Source of the DNA: Fulvimarina sp.
Lineage (GTDB): Bacteria > Pseudomonadota > Alphaproteobacteria > Rhizobiales > Rhizobiaceae
Length of the DNA stretch: 64,000 nt
Assembly (NCBI GenBank): GCA_002700095.1
Contig: PACL01000007.1
Coordinates: 16,611 to 80,610 of the forward strand
Reading direction: 5' to 3'
The notes below the pieces were generated by a model. That model ran no database searches. It was not told where the DNA came from and worked only from the letters and a program-made list of their open reading frames with translations. Numbering within the stretch: the stretch's first letter is position 1; each line of letters starts with the position of its first letter. The translations under genes were made by a program, and so were the position numbers. Below, piece after piece: positions 50,423-59,992 of the stretch.

Positions 50423-52202
50423 CTCTCAACGCGACAATGTTTTCGGGAGTGTCATCGGAAGTGGCGGGAGCGGCGGCGGGACCATCCACCGGCAGGCGGA
50501 TCGTCACCAGGGTGCCGATCCCCGGCTGGCTCTCGACGGTCATGGCGCCGCCATGCAGTTCGGCAAGACCCTTGACCAGGGACAGGCCGAGGCCGGTGCC
50601 GTGATAGCGCCGGGACAGGCCCGACGAAAGCTGGACGAAGGGCATGCCGAGCCGGCCGAGGTCGGCTTCGGCGATGCCGATGCCGGTGTCGCTGACGAGG
50701 AGTTCGCAGAACCCGTCGCGCACCCGGCTCTCCAGTGTCACGGCGCCGGTCTCGGTGAATTTCACCGCATTGGCGACGAGATTGAGCAGGATCTGGTGGC
50801 AGGCCTGGCGATCGGCGACGAGTTCGAGCCCGGCGGCCGGCCTCACGTCGACGCGCAGGCCCTTGCGCCGCGCCTCCTCGCGCATCAGCCCGCCGATCTC
50901 GACCATCAGCGTCGAGACGTCGAAGGTCTCCGGGTCGAGCTCGTAGCGGCCGGCCTCGATCTTCGACACGTCGAGCAACGTATTGACGATCGACAGGAGG
51001 TGGCTGCCCGACTGGCGGATCAGCCCGACATATTCCTTCTGCTTGGTGCTCTCGAAGCCGCCGAAATACTCCTGGTCGAGCACGTCGGAGAAGCCGATGA
51101 TGGCATTGAGCGGAGTGCGCAGCTCATGGCTGACCGTCGCCAGGAACCGGCTCTTGGCGGCCGATGCCTCGCGTGCCGCCTCGAGATCCTCGGCCGTGCA
51201 GCTCTCGCCGAAGACCGCCGCGGACAAAGGTTCGGCGACGACGCAGACGTCGCGGTCGCCGCCATCGTCCAGCGGCCGCAGGTGGCGGACCGTCAGGCGG
51301 AAACTGCCGAAGCTGCCGTCGGCGACCTTCAGCCGGGCCTCGAACGCGGCGGGCTCCTCATTGGTGCGGGCGGCATCGATCGCCTGCATGACGGCAAGAC
51401 GGTCGGCGACGTGGCAGAGTTCGCCGAACAGGCGCCCGACGCAGTCGCCGTCGGAACCGGCGATCTCGTCGGCGGCCCGGCTGGAAGTGTAGGCGATCCG
51501 TCCGGTATGGGCGATCTCGAAGGTCAGGGTGCGGAAATCCTCTGCCGCCCGTCGGCGCACCTGCCGCTCGTCCCATGCCGCATCCCTGTCCATGTCGGCC
51601 GCGCCGGCGCCGGTGGTCTCGCGCATGCGGCCCGCGAGCCGCAATCCGTAGAACACGGCGAGGAGACCGAGCGCGACATCGCCCGCCGTGATTCCGGGCG
51701 CCCCGGCCGCAGTCAAGGCGAGGAGCAAGCCGCAGGCGAGCGAGACCGCCGCGAGGCCGCCGGCGAGGCGCATGCGCCCGGCGACTGCGGCTTCGAGGGG
51801 GATCAGGACGAGGGCGCAGAGGACGAGTTCGCTGATGCCGGCCGCCTGCAGAGAGACGGTCGTCAAGGCGATGGAAACGATCGCGCCCCAGAGCCAGAGC
51901 ACGACGTCGGCGCCGCCGGCGATCGACAGCCAGGCCGCCGAGGCCAGAGCGACGGCGGCGAGGATCAGCGGGAAAGCGCTGACCGGGGCCGACGAGCCGA
52001 CGACGAGGAGCAAGGGGAAGCACAGGGCCGCGCCGAGGGCACAGACCAGCAGGATGCGCAGCAGAAAAGCCTGAAAGCGGCGTTCGCCGCCTCCCGTGAC
52101 CGAGGGAGCGACGAATTCTTCGAGCCGCAGGTTCAGGAAGCGGGCGGCGCCCTGGGGAACACGCAAACCGGTGTCCTTGGGACGCTTCGACGCTTGCCTC
52201 AT
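50364..52202 (-). CDS. PAS domain-containing sensor histidine kinase (DivJ-like)
   Basis: 612 residues. About six membrane segments (44-190), a PAS domain (about 215-325), HisKA with His359 in FLATVSHELRTPLNAIIGF, and HATPase_c with the N-box LLNLVANAVKF (about 472-482), G1 DTGIGI (505-510) and G2 GTGLGL (535-540). All catalytic motifs are intact. The length, multi-span membrane region and kinase core resemble DivJ/PleC-type cell-cycle kinases of alphaproteobacteria; the adjacent peptidoglycan-binding and DUF1491 genes fit a conserved alphaproteobacterial neighbourhood. No response regulator is adjacent. Confidence 0.88.
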   Translation of the reverse strand: MRQASKRPKDTGLRVPQGAARFLNLRLEEFVAPSVTGGGERRFQAFLLRILLVCALGAALCFPLLLVVGSSAPVSAFPLILAAVALASAAWLSIAGGADVVLWLWGAIVSIALTTVSLQAAGISELVLCALVLIPLEAAVAGRMRLAGGLAAVSLACGLLLALTAAGAPGITAGDVALGLLAVFYGLRLAGRMRETTGAGAADMDRDAAWDERQVRRRAAEDFRTLTFEIAHTGRIAYTSSRAADEIAGSDGDCVGRLFGELCHVADRLAVMQAIDAARTNEEPAAFEARLKVADGSFGSFRLTVRHLRPLDDGGDRDVCVVAEPLSAAVFGESCTAEDLEAAREASAAKSRFLATVSHELRTPLNAIIGFSDVLDQEYFGGFESTKQKEYVGLIRQSGSHLLSIVNTLLDVSKIEAGRYELDPETFDVSTLMVEIGGLMREEARRKGLRVDVRPAAGLELVADRQACHQILLNLVANAVKFTETGAVTLESRVRDGFCELLVSDTGIGIAEADLGRLGMPFVQLSSGLSRRYHGTGLGLSLVKGLAELHGGAMTVESQPGIGTLVTIRLPVDGPAAAPATSDDTPENIVALRDARSKTNPQAQDRETRRSA

Positions 52203-52598
52203 GCTTGATCACTCACCCTGGCAGATCATCTGTCACGCCGGGCGGGGAGGTTCTTCTCGAACGCCTCCGAACCGACTGTCAGGATCATGCCGGGGCCGCA
52301 TTAAGGAAGCCATAAACCAATCGCCCGGCAGCTGGTGCGAGGCCTGCCATCCCCAGAAAACTACCGCTTTCATATGATCGGCGGCTGCGAACATGGTTAA
52401 CGAAGAGCAACCATACGGCCGATCGGCGGATCCCGAAGCCGGTCCCCACCGCAATGCGGCGAATCGATCCAATTTCGCTAAAATTTTCATCGCAGTTTCA
52501 ACGTGATGTTCCAGGCCGTCTGCCAGTATGACCATCAATGAAGCCGCGCCCCCAATGAGGTGGATCGCGGCGCGAGCGAACGGGACGGGGATAGAGCG
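52203..52598. other. Divergent regulatory region between kinase and DUF5330 genes
   Basis: 396 bp, partly AT-rich (CTAAAATTTTCATCG near 52480), lying between divergent genes, so it should hold both promoters. A short antisense frame here lacks family features. No repeat or RNA gene is recognised. Confidence 0.5.
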
Positions 52599-53231
52599 AT
52601 GATTCGCTTCGTCATCAAGATGGCCTTCTTTCTGGGCCTCATCGCCATGCTGGTGCCGGGTGGCACGAGCCGCGACGGCGAGCCGGAGATCAACCTCTTC
52701 GCGGTACTCTACGGGGCGCAGGCGGCGATGTCGGATCTGTCAAATTTCTGCGAGCGGGCGCCGTCGGCCTGCGCCGCCGGTGGCGATGTCGCGCGCTTTG
52801 CCGGCGAGCGGGTCAGCGACGGCCTCGCCCTCGCCTACGATTTCGTCGACGACGCCGTGTCGAAACGGCGCCGGGACGAGCCGGAGGCGGCGCGGGCCAT
52901 GGCCTCGAAGGACGCCTCCCCGCAATCCCTGCCGCAGGCTCCGGTGCCGGCTGCGAAGGCCCGGGACGAGGCGGCGGCGGCACGCGCCGACGCGATCACC
53001 ACCGCGGCGATCCCGCTCGGTCGGCCGGTCGTTGCCGGTCCCGCGCCTCAGGCCGTCGCGATCCCCGCCGACCGTGCCCAGGATACGCTGGTCGTCCGGC
53101 CCCGTTCGCCCGTAACGCCCGCTGCCGCCACGCTGCCGACCGCCGGGGCTCGGCCGCTGCCGGCGGCTCCGGTGACCTCGCGCCGCATGGTCGCGACCGT
53201 GCCGGTCCCGGCGCCCGCTCCCCGCGGCTGA
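52599..53231 (+). CDS. DUF5330 family protein
   Basis: 210 residues from ATG 52599. An N-terminal membrane segment, FVIKMAFFLGLIAMLVP, precedes a short conserved region, EINLFAVLYGAQAAMSDLSNFCERAPSAC (about 30-60) with two cysteines, which marks the DUF5330 family of Rhizobiales. The C-terminal 110 residues are low-complexity Ala/Pro/Arg. It probably sits in the inner membrane with the tail in the periplasm or cytoplasm. Function unknown. Confidence 0.8.
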   Translation: MIRFVIKMAFFLGLIAMLVPGGTSRDGEPEINLFAVLYGAQAAMSDLSNFCERAPSACAAGGDVARFAGERVSDGLALAYDFVDDAVSKRRRDEPEAARAMASKDASPQSLPQAPVPAAKARDEAAAARADAITTAAIPLGRPVVAGPAPQAVAIPADRAQDTLVVRPRSPVTPAAATLPTAGARPLPAAPVTSRRMVATVPVPAPAPRG

Positions 53232-53371
53232 CAGGCGCGATCGCATCACCTATATGTCCGCCGAGCCGTCGGCGGCGCCCTGTGCGCGGCCATGGATGCG
53301 GCGACGGGAACGGGACGGACGAAGCGCCGGAACCGCTGCCGCCAGAGTGAACGATGTCCCGGAGACCGGCC

Positions 53372-53791
53372 ATGCAGACGATCGACGAGATCATCGCGGA
53401 TTTCGAGCTACTCGACGATTGGGAAGACCGCTACCGCTACCTGATCGAGCTCGGCCGGGCGCTGCCCGATCTCGGCCCCGACGAGATGACCGAGGCGACC
53501 AAGGTGCGCGGCTGCGTCAGCCAGGTGTGGCTGATCAGCGAAAGCGACGACGCCCGGCCGCCCCACCTGTCCTTCCGCGGCGATTCCGACGCACACATCG
53601 TCAAGGGCCTCGTCGCCATCGCCCTCGCTTTGTTTTCCGGCCGCACTCCGGCCGAGATCGAAGCGACCGACGCCGAAGCGCTGTTCGGGCGGCTCGGGCT
53701 CCAGGACCATCTGACGCCGCAACGCTCCAACGGCCTCCGGTCCATGGTGGCACGGATCAAGCACGACGCCCGCGAGGCCGCCGCCGCCTGA
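53372..53791 (+). CDS. sufE: SufE family Fe-S cluster assembly sulfur-acceptor protein
   Basis: 139 residues from ATG 53372, which has GGAG about 8 bases before it (53354 is a longer alternative). The SufE fold markers are ETIDEI-like start (MQTIDEIIADFELLDDWEDR), LPDLGPDEMTEATKVRGCVSQVWL with the active-site Cys48, and LVAIALALFSGRTPAEI. It accepts persulfide from the SufS cysteine desulfurase. No suf operon is adjacent, as is common for this gene in alphaproteobacteria. Confidence 0.93.
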   Translation: MQTIDEIIADFELLDDWEDRYRYLIELGRALPDLGPDEMTEATKVRGCVSQVWLISESDDARPPHLSFRGDSDAHIVKGLVAIALALFSGRTPAEIEATDAEALFGRLGLQDHLTPQRSNGLRSMVARIKHDAREAAAA

Positions 53792-53856
53792 CGCCGGCCG
53801 CTTCGCAAGCGCCCCGCCGCGCCGGCCTCATGATGTCGTGAGCGACAGGGCTGTGC

Positions 53857-54360
53857 TCAGTCCCTGCCGCCATCCTCCCCGGCCTCGTCCTTCGGCGCCC
53901 GCCAGCGCCGAATGCGGCCCTCCCGGTTCGCGTCGTCCCGGTCGAAGCCGTAGTGCCGCGCCAGGATCGCCAGCCCCGTCTTCAGGAGGAGCTTGGCCGA
54001 GCGCGCGGGCCATTGGCGCTCCCGCTCCACCGTCTCGAGGCCCTTCAGGAAGCAGCAGACGTCGAGGACGAGGCCGGACAACTCCGGCCCGATGGCCGTG
54101 CATGCCTCCGAGACCCGCCGCTTCGCGTCGATCGCCGTATCGGAGAGATCGAGGGAGCCGCCATGGCGGGGCGCCCGCGGCATCGCGTCCCAGCGCTGGC
54201 CGATCGACGGCGTCATCTGGGCGCGGGTGAAGTCGGCGCGGATGCGCTCGCCGGCCATCGCCTCCCCCGCCGAGAGAAACGGTTCGCCGCCGCGCCCGCG
54301 CCGCGTCGCCAGCCGCGTCAGCGGCGTCTCCTCCTCGTTGAAGCCCGGCCGCCCGCTCAT
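53857..54360 (-). CDS. DUF6456 domain-containing protein
   Basis: 167 residues from ATG 54360, coupled to the upstream gene by ATGA overlap. It shows GGEPFLSAGEAMAGERIRAD and FTRAQMTPSIGQRWD near the N-terminus, then a helical region with LSGLVLDVCCFLKGLETVER and KLLLKTGLAILARHYG. This is a Rhizobiales protein domain of unknown function that often follows a small DNA-binding protein, as here. No catalytic motif or membrane segment is recognised. Confidence 0.8.
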   Translation of the reverse strand: MSGRPGFNEEETPLTRLATRRGRGGEPFLSAGEAMAGERIRADFTRAQMTPSIGQRWDAMPRAPRHGGSLDLSDTAIDAKRRVSEACTAIGPELSGLVLDVCCFLKGLETVERERQWPARSAKLLLKTGLAILARHYGFDRDDANREGRIRRWRAPKDEAGEDGGRD

Positions 54361-54842
54361 CGACGGTCCTCCGACGCGACATCGGCGCCAAGGCCCGTGT
54401 CGATGACGGCGCAGGCGGCTACTGCCAGGCCCTCCAGCCGCTCCAGCATCCGGTCGAAGGCTTCGTCGTCGCGCCAGTCCTCGATCCGGCGGACCGCATG
54501 GGCAATGCTGGTGCGTTCGCGGCCGAAGGCGAGCGCCATCCCGGTCAGCGAGATCTGGAAGGTCGTGTGCGCGAGATACATGGCGACGTGCCGGGCGTCG
54601 CAGGACCGGCTGGCGGCCCGGCTGGGCCGGCGGATCTCGGACACGGGAACGTCGAAGCCGAGACCGGCGATCTCCTGGGCGAGGCGGCAGGCGGCCGCGG
54701 CCATCCGGTCGCGCCGGTCGCCGCAGCGCTCGCAGCCGTCCGAGCGACGAGCGCCGGAGGTTGCCCCCTCCCTGCGCTCCCGCGGCTCGTCGCCACGCTC
54801 CCCGGTTGAAAACATCCCGTCTCGCGACATTGCAAACGACAT
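54357..54842 (-). CDS. Helix-turn-helix protein related to DnaA DNA-binding domain IV
   Basis: 161 residues from ATG 54842, preceded by AGGAG. The N-terminal part has a cysteine pair, GCERCGDRRDR. The segment 83-122, DARHVAMYLAHTTFQISLTG and MALAFGRERTSIAHAVRRIE, matches the DnaA domain IV pattern (RQIAMYL, then FGRDHTTVLHAVRKI). The base-contacting His of DnaA is Arg here, so it may recognise a different site. There is no AAA+ domain. It could be a regulator or a replication-linked protein. Coupled to the DUF6456 gene, which may be its partner. Confidence 0.82.
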   Translation of the reverse strand: MSFAMSRDGMFSTGERGDEPRERREGATSGARRSDGCERCGDRRDRMAAAACRLAQEIAGLGFDVPVSEIRRPSRAASRSCDARHVAMYLAHTTFQISLTGMALAFGRERTSIAHAVRRIEDWRDDEAFDRMLERLEGLAVAACAVIDTGLGADVASEDRR

Positions 54843-55068
54843 CGGCTGCGTCTCCTGGCTGCGGTTGCAACCGTTTATAAGCCAGGCATCGGGTAATGTG
54901 AATATCTTCCTATTTCTGCCTTCCCTCCTCAAATGCGCCAAACCACGCCATAAAACATGCCCCGAAAGCGATTCAGCGCCAAGAGGCTGTGCGATCTAAA
55001 AAGGAAGATATCCCCACCCCTGACGTCGCATCCGATGCTGACGGACCCTTCCTGTCCGGAGCAACGCC

Positions 55069-55557
55069 ATGCAAGCCACCGACGACCTCGCCCCTCTCAT
55101 CGAAATCCTCGCCGCCCGGATTCGCCGTCAGGTGGAGGCGAAGCGCGCGAGCGACCGGGTCGCGGTGCGGGGCCTCGAACTCCATGCGGCGCTTCGCCGC
55201 TATGGCGCGCATGGTCCGTCCGTCGCGGAGGCCGTGCGCCTCGACGATGCGGCCAGGCTGGACCCGGCCGAACGGGACGCGGTCGTGCAGCGCGTCGAGC
55301 GGGAGATCGGGCGCCAGGCGCGCTTTTCGCGCAGCCGCGACCCGCGCTACGACATCAACCGCCACATCGTGGTGACGCGGCTGAGGCGCTGGCTCGACGG
55401 CAAGGCCGCCTGGCTGCAGGAGCCGCCGGCGGCGACGGCGAAGAAGCCGGCTTGGCGTGGCAGGACGCGGCGGCGCAACGAGGCGTCCGCCGATGCCGGC
55501 CACGGCGGAGCGCTGCCGCAACGTCGGACGAAGCGCCGTCATGCGACCATAGTATGA
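55069..55557 (+). CDS. Hypothetical basic protein
   Basis: 162 residues; CGGAG lies at a suitable distance before the ATG. The first 120 residues are helical with many charged residues (ILAARIRRQVEAKRASDRVA, VQRVEREIGRQARFSRSRDP) and the last 35 are highly basic. No family is recognised. It is divergent from the DnaA-like gene and precedes the promoter of the ABC importer. The composition could fit nucleic-acid binding, but that is only a guess. Confidence 0.55.
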   Translation: MQATDDLAPLIEILAARIRRQVEAKRASDRVAVRGLELHAALRRYGAHGPSVAEAVRLDDAARLDPAERDAVVQRVEREIGRQARFSRSRDPRYDINRHIVVTRLRRWLDGKAAWLQEPPAATAKKPAWRGRTRRRNEASADAGHGGALPQRRTKRRHATIV

Positions 55558-55595
55558 GGCGGCCGGTTATACCTCTGCGATCGCAAGTCAAGCCG

Positions 55596-55624
55596 TTGAC
55601 ATCGGGGGGCCTGCTGTCTCTCAT
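55596..55624 (+). promoter_or_regulatory. Candidate sigma70-type promoter of the second ABC importer
   Basis: TTGACA at 55596-55601 and TCTCAT at 55619-55624, separated by 17 bp, lie 68 bp upstream of the first binding-protein start. The -35 is perfect and the -10 matches four of six positions. Confidence 0.45.
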
Positions 55625-55691
55625 TCGCGGCGAGTGGAAGGGCCCGGGAGGAAATCGGGGCCTTTCGTCTTCGTTCGGGAGGAGTAACACC

Positions 55692-56915
55692 ATGCGCATC
55701 GACAAGACCCTTTTGGCCGCGACGATCATCGCCGGCCTCGCCGCGCCCGCAGGCGCGCTGGCCCAGGAAGTATCCGACGACGTCGTCAAGATCGGCATCC
55801 TCAACGACCAGTCCGGCGTCTATGCCGACTTCGGCGGCAAGTGGTCGGTCGCGGCGGCGGAGATGGCGGCGGCCGATTTCGGCGGTACCGTTCTCGACAA
55901 GCCGATCGAGATCATCAACGCCGACCACCAGAACAAGCCGGACATCGCCTCCAACATCGCCCGCGAGTGGTACGACACCCAGCAGGTCGACGCGATCATG
56001 GAGCTGACCACCTCGTCGGTGGCGCTGGCCGTGCAGGGCCTGTCGAAGGAAAAGGGCAAGATCGACATCGTCACCGGCGCGGCGACGACGGAGCTCACCG
56101 GCAAGCAGTGCAGCCCCTACGGCTTCCACTGGGCCTACGACACCCATGCGCTGGCCGTTGGAACCGGCGGCGCGCTGGTCAAGGCCGGCGGCGATACCTG
56201 GTTCTTTCTGACCGCCGACTACGCCTTCGGCTATTCGCTGGAGGAGCAGACCGGCAACTTCGTCAAGGAGAGCGGCGGCCAGGTGCTGGGCTCGGTGCGC
56301 CATCCGCTGGCGACCAACGACTTCTCCTCCTTCCTGCTGCAGGCCCAGGCCTCCGGCGCCAAGGTCATCGGCCTCGCCAATGCCGGCCTCGACACCGCCA
56401 ACGCCATCAAGCAGGCGTCTGAATTCGGCATCGTCCAGGGCGGCCAGAAGCTCGCCGCCCTGCTCTTCACCCTCGCCGAGGTCAACGGTCTCGGCGCCGA
56501 GGCGGCCCAGGGGCTGAACCTCACCGAGGGCTGGTACTGGGACCAGAACGACGACACCCGGGAATTCGGTCAGCGGTTCATGGAAAAGACCGGCCGCATG
56601 CCGAACATGATCCAGACGGGCACCTATTCGGCCGTCATGAGCTACCTGAAGGCCGTCAAGGCCGCCGGCACCGACGAGACCAAGGCGGTCGCCGCCAAGC
56701 TGCACGAACTGCCGGTCGAGGACGCCTTCACCAAGAACGGCAAGGTCCAGGCCAACGGCCGCATGGTCTACGACATGTATCTCTTCCAGGTGAAGACGCC
56801 GGACGAGATGAAGGGCGACTGGGATTACTACACCGAGGTCGCCACCGTTCCCGGCGGCGAGGCCTTCCTCTCCGTCGAGGATTCCGGTTGCGACGTCTCC
56901 GCCTTCGCCAAGTAG
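55692..56915 (+). CDS. Branched-chain amino acid/amide-type ABC transporter substrate-binding protein (paralogue 1)
   Basis: 407 residues from ATG 55692, preceded by GGGAGGAG. Signal peptide about 1-24. The mature protein starts QEVSDDVVKIGILNDQSGVY, typical of LivJ/peripla_BP_6 proteins, and continues with NADHQNKPDIASNIAREWYD and FFLTADYAFGYSLEEQT. It is followed by a close paralogue and by one set of LivG, LivF, LivH and LivM subunits, so two binding proteins feed one transporter. The ligand could be an amino acid, amide or aromatic compound; it is not predictable. Confidence 0.93.
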   Translation: MRIDKTLLAATIIAGLAAPAGALAQEVSDDVVKIGILNDQSGVYADFGGKWSVAAAEMAAADFGGTVLDKPIEIINADHQNKPDIASNIAREWYDTQQVDAIMELTTSSVALAVQGLSKEKGKIDIVTGAATTELTGKQCSPYGFHWAYDTHALAVGTGGALVKAGGDTWFFLTADYAFGYSLEEQTGNFVKESGGQVLGSVRHPLATNDFSSFLLQAQASGAKVIGLANAGLDTANAIKQASEFGIVQGGQKLAALLFTLAEVNGLGAEAAQGLNLTEGWYWDQNDDTREFGQRFMEKTGRMPNMIQTGTYSAVMSYLKAVKAAGTDETKAVAAKLHELPVEDAFTKNGKVQANGRMVYDMYLFQVKTPDEMKGDWDYYTEVATVPGGEAFLSVEDSGCDVSAFAK

Positions 56916-56930
56916 CGCGCGGCCATCGCG

Positions 56931-56960
56931 GCGGCGGGCAGCATCTGGCTCGCCCGCCGC
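56931..56960 (+). terminator. Perfect 9-bp hairpin after the first binding-protein gene
   Basis: GCGGCGGGC (56931-56939) and GCCCGCCGC (56952-56960) with a 12-nt loop, followed by TTTC. It may terminate part of the transcripts or protect the upstream mRNA. Confidence 0.55.
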
Positions 56961-57098
56961 TTTCGCACGGTGGGCTTTCGCAGCGAATGTCACTGCGGTG
57001 AACAATTTCCCTTGCAGTCCAACGCGGCCGCCCGTCCAATGCAGCGGTGCCCCTTCTGGGAGGAAGGCGGGCAACTGAAACTCTGGGAGGAGAGCAGC

Positions 57099-58373
57099 AT
57101 GCATGTCGTGACAAGGGGAACGGGGAGCCGCAGGCCGGCTGGGTCCAGCCGCAGGCCGATCGGGCTCGCGGCCGGGTTGGTCGCAGGCGCGCTCGGTCTG
57201 GCCGCTCCGGCCGCCGCACAGGAAATCTCCGACGATGTCGTCAAGATCGGCATCATGAACGACCGCTCCGGCGTTTATGCCGACACCGCCGGCGAAGGCT
57301 CGGTGGTCGCGGCCGGCCTCGCGGTGGAGGATTTCGGCGGCACGGTCCTCGGCAAGCCGGTCGAGATCATTTCGGCCGACCACCAGAACAAGGCCGACAT
57401 CGGCTCCAACATCGCCCGCGAGTGGTACGACACCCAGCAGGTCGACGCGATCATGGATCTGACCACCTCCTCGGTGGCGCTGGCCGTCCAGGGCCTGTCG
57501 CGCGAGAAGAAGAAGATCACCATGACCACCGGCGGCGGCTCCACCGTGATCGCCGGCGCCCAGTGCAGCCCCTACGGCTTTCACTGGGCCTACAACACCC
57601 GCGCCTTGTCCCAGGGCACCGCCGGCTCGCTGGTCGAGGGCGGCGACGACAGCTGGTTCTTCCTGACCGCCGACTACACCTTCGGCGATTCTCTGCAGGG
57701 CGAGGCGACCAAGGTCATCGAGGAAAAGGGCGGCACGGTGCTCGGCGCGGCGCGCCATCCGCTGGCGACCAACGATTTCTCCTCCTTCATGCTGCAGGCG
57801 CAGGGATCCGGCGCCAAGGTCATCGGGCTTGCGAATGCCGGGCTCGACACCGCCAACGCCGTCAAGGCGGCGACCGAGTTCGGCCTCGTCGCCTCCGGCC
57901 AGAAGGTCGCGGCGCTGCTCTTCACCCTCGCCGAGGTCAAGGGCCTCGGCATCGAGGCGGCGCAGGGCCTGAACCTCACCGAGGGCTGGTACTGGGACCA
58001 GAGCAACGAGAACCGCGAATTCGCGAAACGCTACATGGCCAAGTTCGGCAAGATGCCGAACATGATCCATGTCGGCACCTATTCGGCGGTGCTGCAGTAT
58101 CTGAAGGCGATCGACGCCGCTGGCACCGACGCCACGGAAGCCGTCGCCAAGAAGCTGCACGAGATGCCGGTCGAGGATCTCTTCGCCAAGAACGGCAAGG
58201 TGCTGCCCAACGGCCGCATGGTCTACGACATGTATCTGTTCCGGGTGAAGACGCCGGACCAGTCGAAGGGCGAGTGGGACCTCTATGAGGAGGTCGCCAC
58301 CGTTCCCGGCGACGTTGCCTACGGCACCGTCGAGGAGTCCGGCTGCGACGTCTCGACCTTCCCGCAGGACTGA
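57099..58373 (+). CDS. Branched-chain amino acid/amide-type ABC transporter substrate-binding protein (paralogue 2)
   Basis: 424 residues from ATG 57099, which follows GGGAGGAG. The basic N-terminus RGTGSRRPAGSSRRP before a hydrophobic stretch gives a long signal peptide with a possible twin-arginine-like look. The mature part is closely similar to the preceding binding protein (for example SNIAREWYDTQQVDAIMDLT against the same block with MELT), so the pair arose by tandem duplication. Loops around residues 55-70 and 115-140 differ, which may change ligand choice. Confidence 0.93.
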   Translation: MHVVTRGTGSRRPAGSSRRPIGLAAGLVAGALGLAAPAAAQEISDDVVKIGIMNDRSGVYADTAGEGSVVAAGLAVEDFGGTVLGKPVEIISADHQNKADIGSNIAREWYDTQQVDAIMDLTTSSVALAVQGLSREKKKITMTTGGGSTVIAGAQCSPYGFHWAYNTRALSQGTAGSLVEGGDDSWFFLTADYTFGDSLQGEATKVIEEKGGTVLGAARHPLATNDFSSFMLQAQGSGAKVIGLANAGLDTANAVKAATEFGLVASGQKVAALLFTLAEVKGLGIEAAQGLNLTEGWYWDQSNENREFAKRYMAKFGKMPNMIHVGTYSAVLQYLKAIDAAGTDATEAVAKKLHEMPVEDLFAKNGKVLPNGRMVYDMYLFRVKTPDQSKGEWDLYEEVATVPGDVAYGTVEESGCDVSTFPQD

Positions 58374-58379
58374 ACGGCC

Positions 58380-58410
58380 GGGGCCGGCGTTCGCTTCGAG
58401 CGCCGGCCCC
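58380..58410 (+). terminator. Perfect 10-bp hairpin after the second binding-protein gene
   Basis: GGGGCCGGCG (58380-58389) and CGCCGGCCCC (58401-58410) with an 11-nt loop, 7 nt after the stop codon and before the ATPase gene. There is no U-tract, which fits partial attenuation within the operon. Confidence 0.55.
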
Positions 58411-58494
58411 GCCTCAAGGATCGGCCGCCGTCCCGGCCATGCATCGACCCGGCAACCGGCCACGCATCGACCACGACAGGAGAACACCACCGCA

Positions 58495-59251
58495 ATGAGC
58501 GCACCCCCGTCCGACGCGATCCTGTCGGCCCGCGGCCTCACCAAGGAGTTTTTCGGCTTCAAGGCGGTGAACGACGTCGACCTCGATGTCCGCGAAGGCA
58601 CCATCCACGCGATGATCGGGCCGAACGGCGCCGGCAAGACCACCGTCTTCAACCTCCTGACCAAGTTCCTGACGCCGACCGCCGGAACCATCGTCTTCCG
58701 CGGCGAGGACATCACCAGGCTGAAGCCGGCCGACGTGGCGCGCAAGGGGCTGGTGCGCTCGTTCCAGATCTCGGCGGTCTTCCCGCATCTGACCGTCCTC
58801 GACAACGTGCGCGTCGCGCTCCAGCGCAAGGCCCATCTCGGCACCCAGTTCTGGCGCTCCAACACCCTGCTCGACCGGTTGAACGACGAGGCGCACCAGC
58901 TGATCGACGCCGTCGGCCTCGCACCCTTCGCCAATCACGACGCGGCGGAGCTGCCCTATGGCCGCAAGCGGGCGCTCGAGATCGCCACCACCCTGGCACT
59001 CGACCCCCCGGTGCTGCTCTTCGACGAGCCGATGGCCGGCATGGGCGTCGAGGACATCGGTCGCATCTCCGACCTGATCCGTCGCATTGCCAAGGGCCGG
59101 ACGGTGCTGATGGTCGAGCACAATCTCAACGTCGTCGCCGATCTCTGCGACCAGGTGACGGTGCTGGCCCGCGGCGAGGTTCTCGCCGAGGGCGACTACG
59201 CGGCCGTCAGTTCCGACAAGCGCGTGCGCGAAGCCTATATGGGGAGCGAGG

Positions 59252-59259
<8 letters not shown>
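58495..59259 (+). CDS. ABC transporter ATP-binding protein (LivG type)
   Basis: 254 residues from ATG 58495. Walker A GPNGAGKTT, a degenerate signature LPYGRKRALEIATTL (normal for LivG), Walker B VLLFDEPMAGM and H-loop EHNLNVVADLCDQV are present. The GLVRSFQISAVFPHLTVLDN Q-loop region is typical of the family. The stop overlaps the next ATPase gene by 8 bases. It powers the importer served by the two tandem binding proteins. Confidence 0.93.
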
Positions 59260-59986
<727 letters not shown>

Positions 59987-59992
59987 GCGACG

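Noticed and set aside
55539..58934. Very long open frame antisense to the two binding-protein genes
   Set aside because: It mirrors the codon structure of the two paralogues and repeats itself where they are duplicated. High-GC codon bias creates such antisense frames, and it has no family features or ribosome site.
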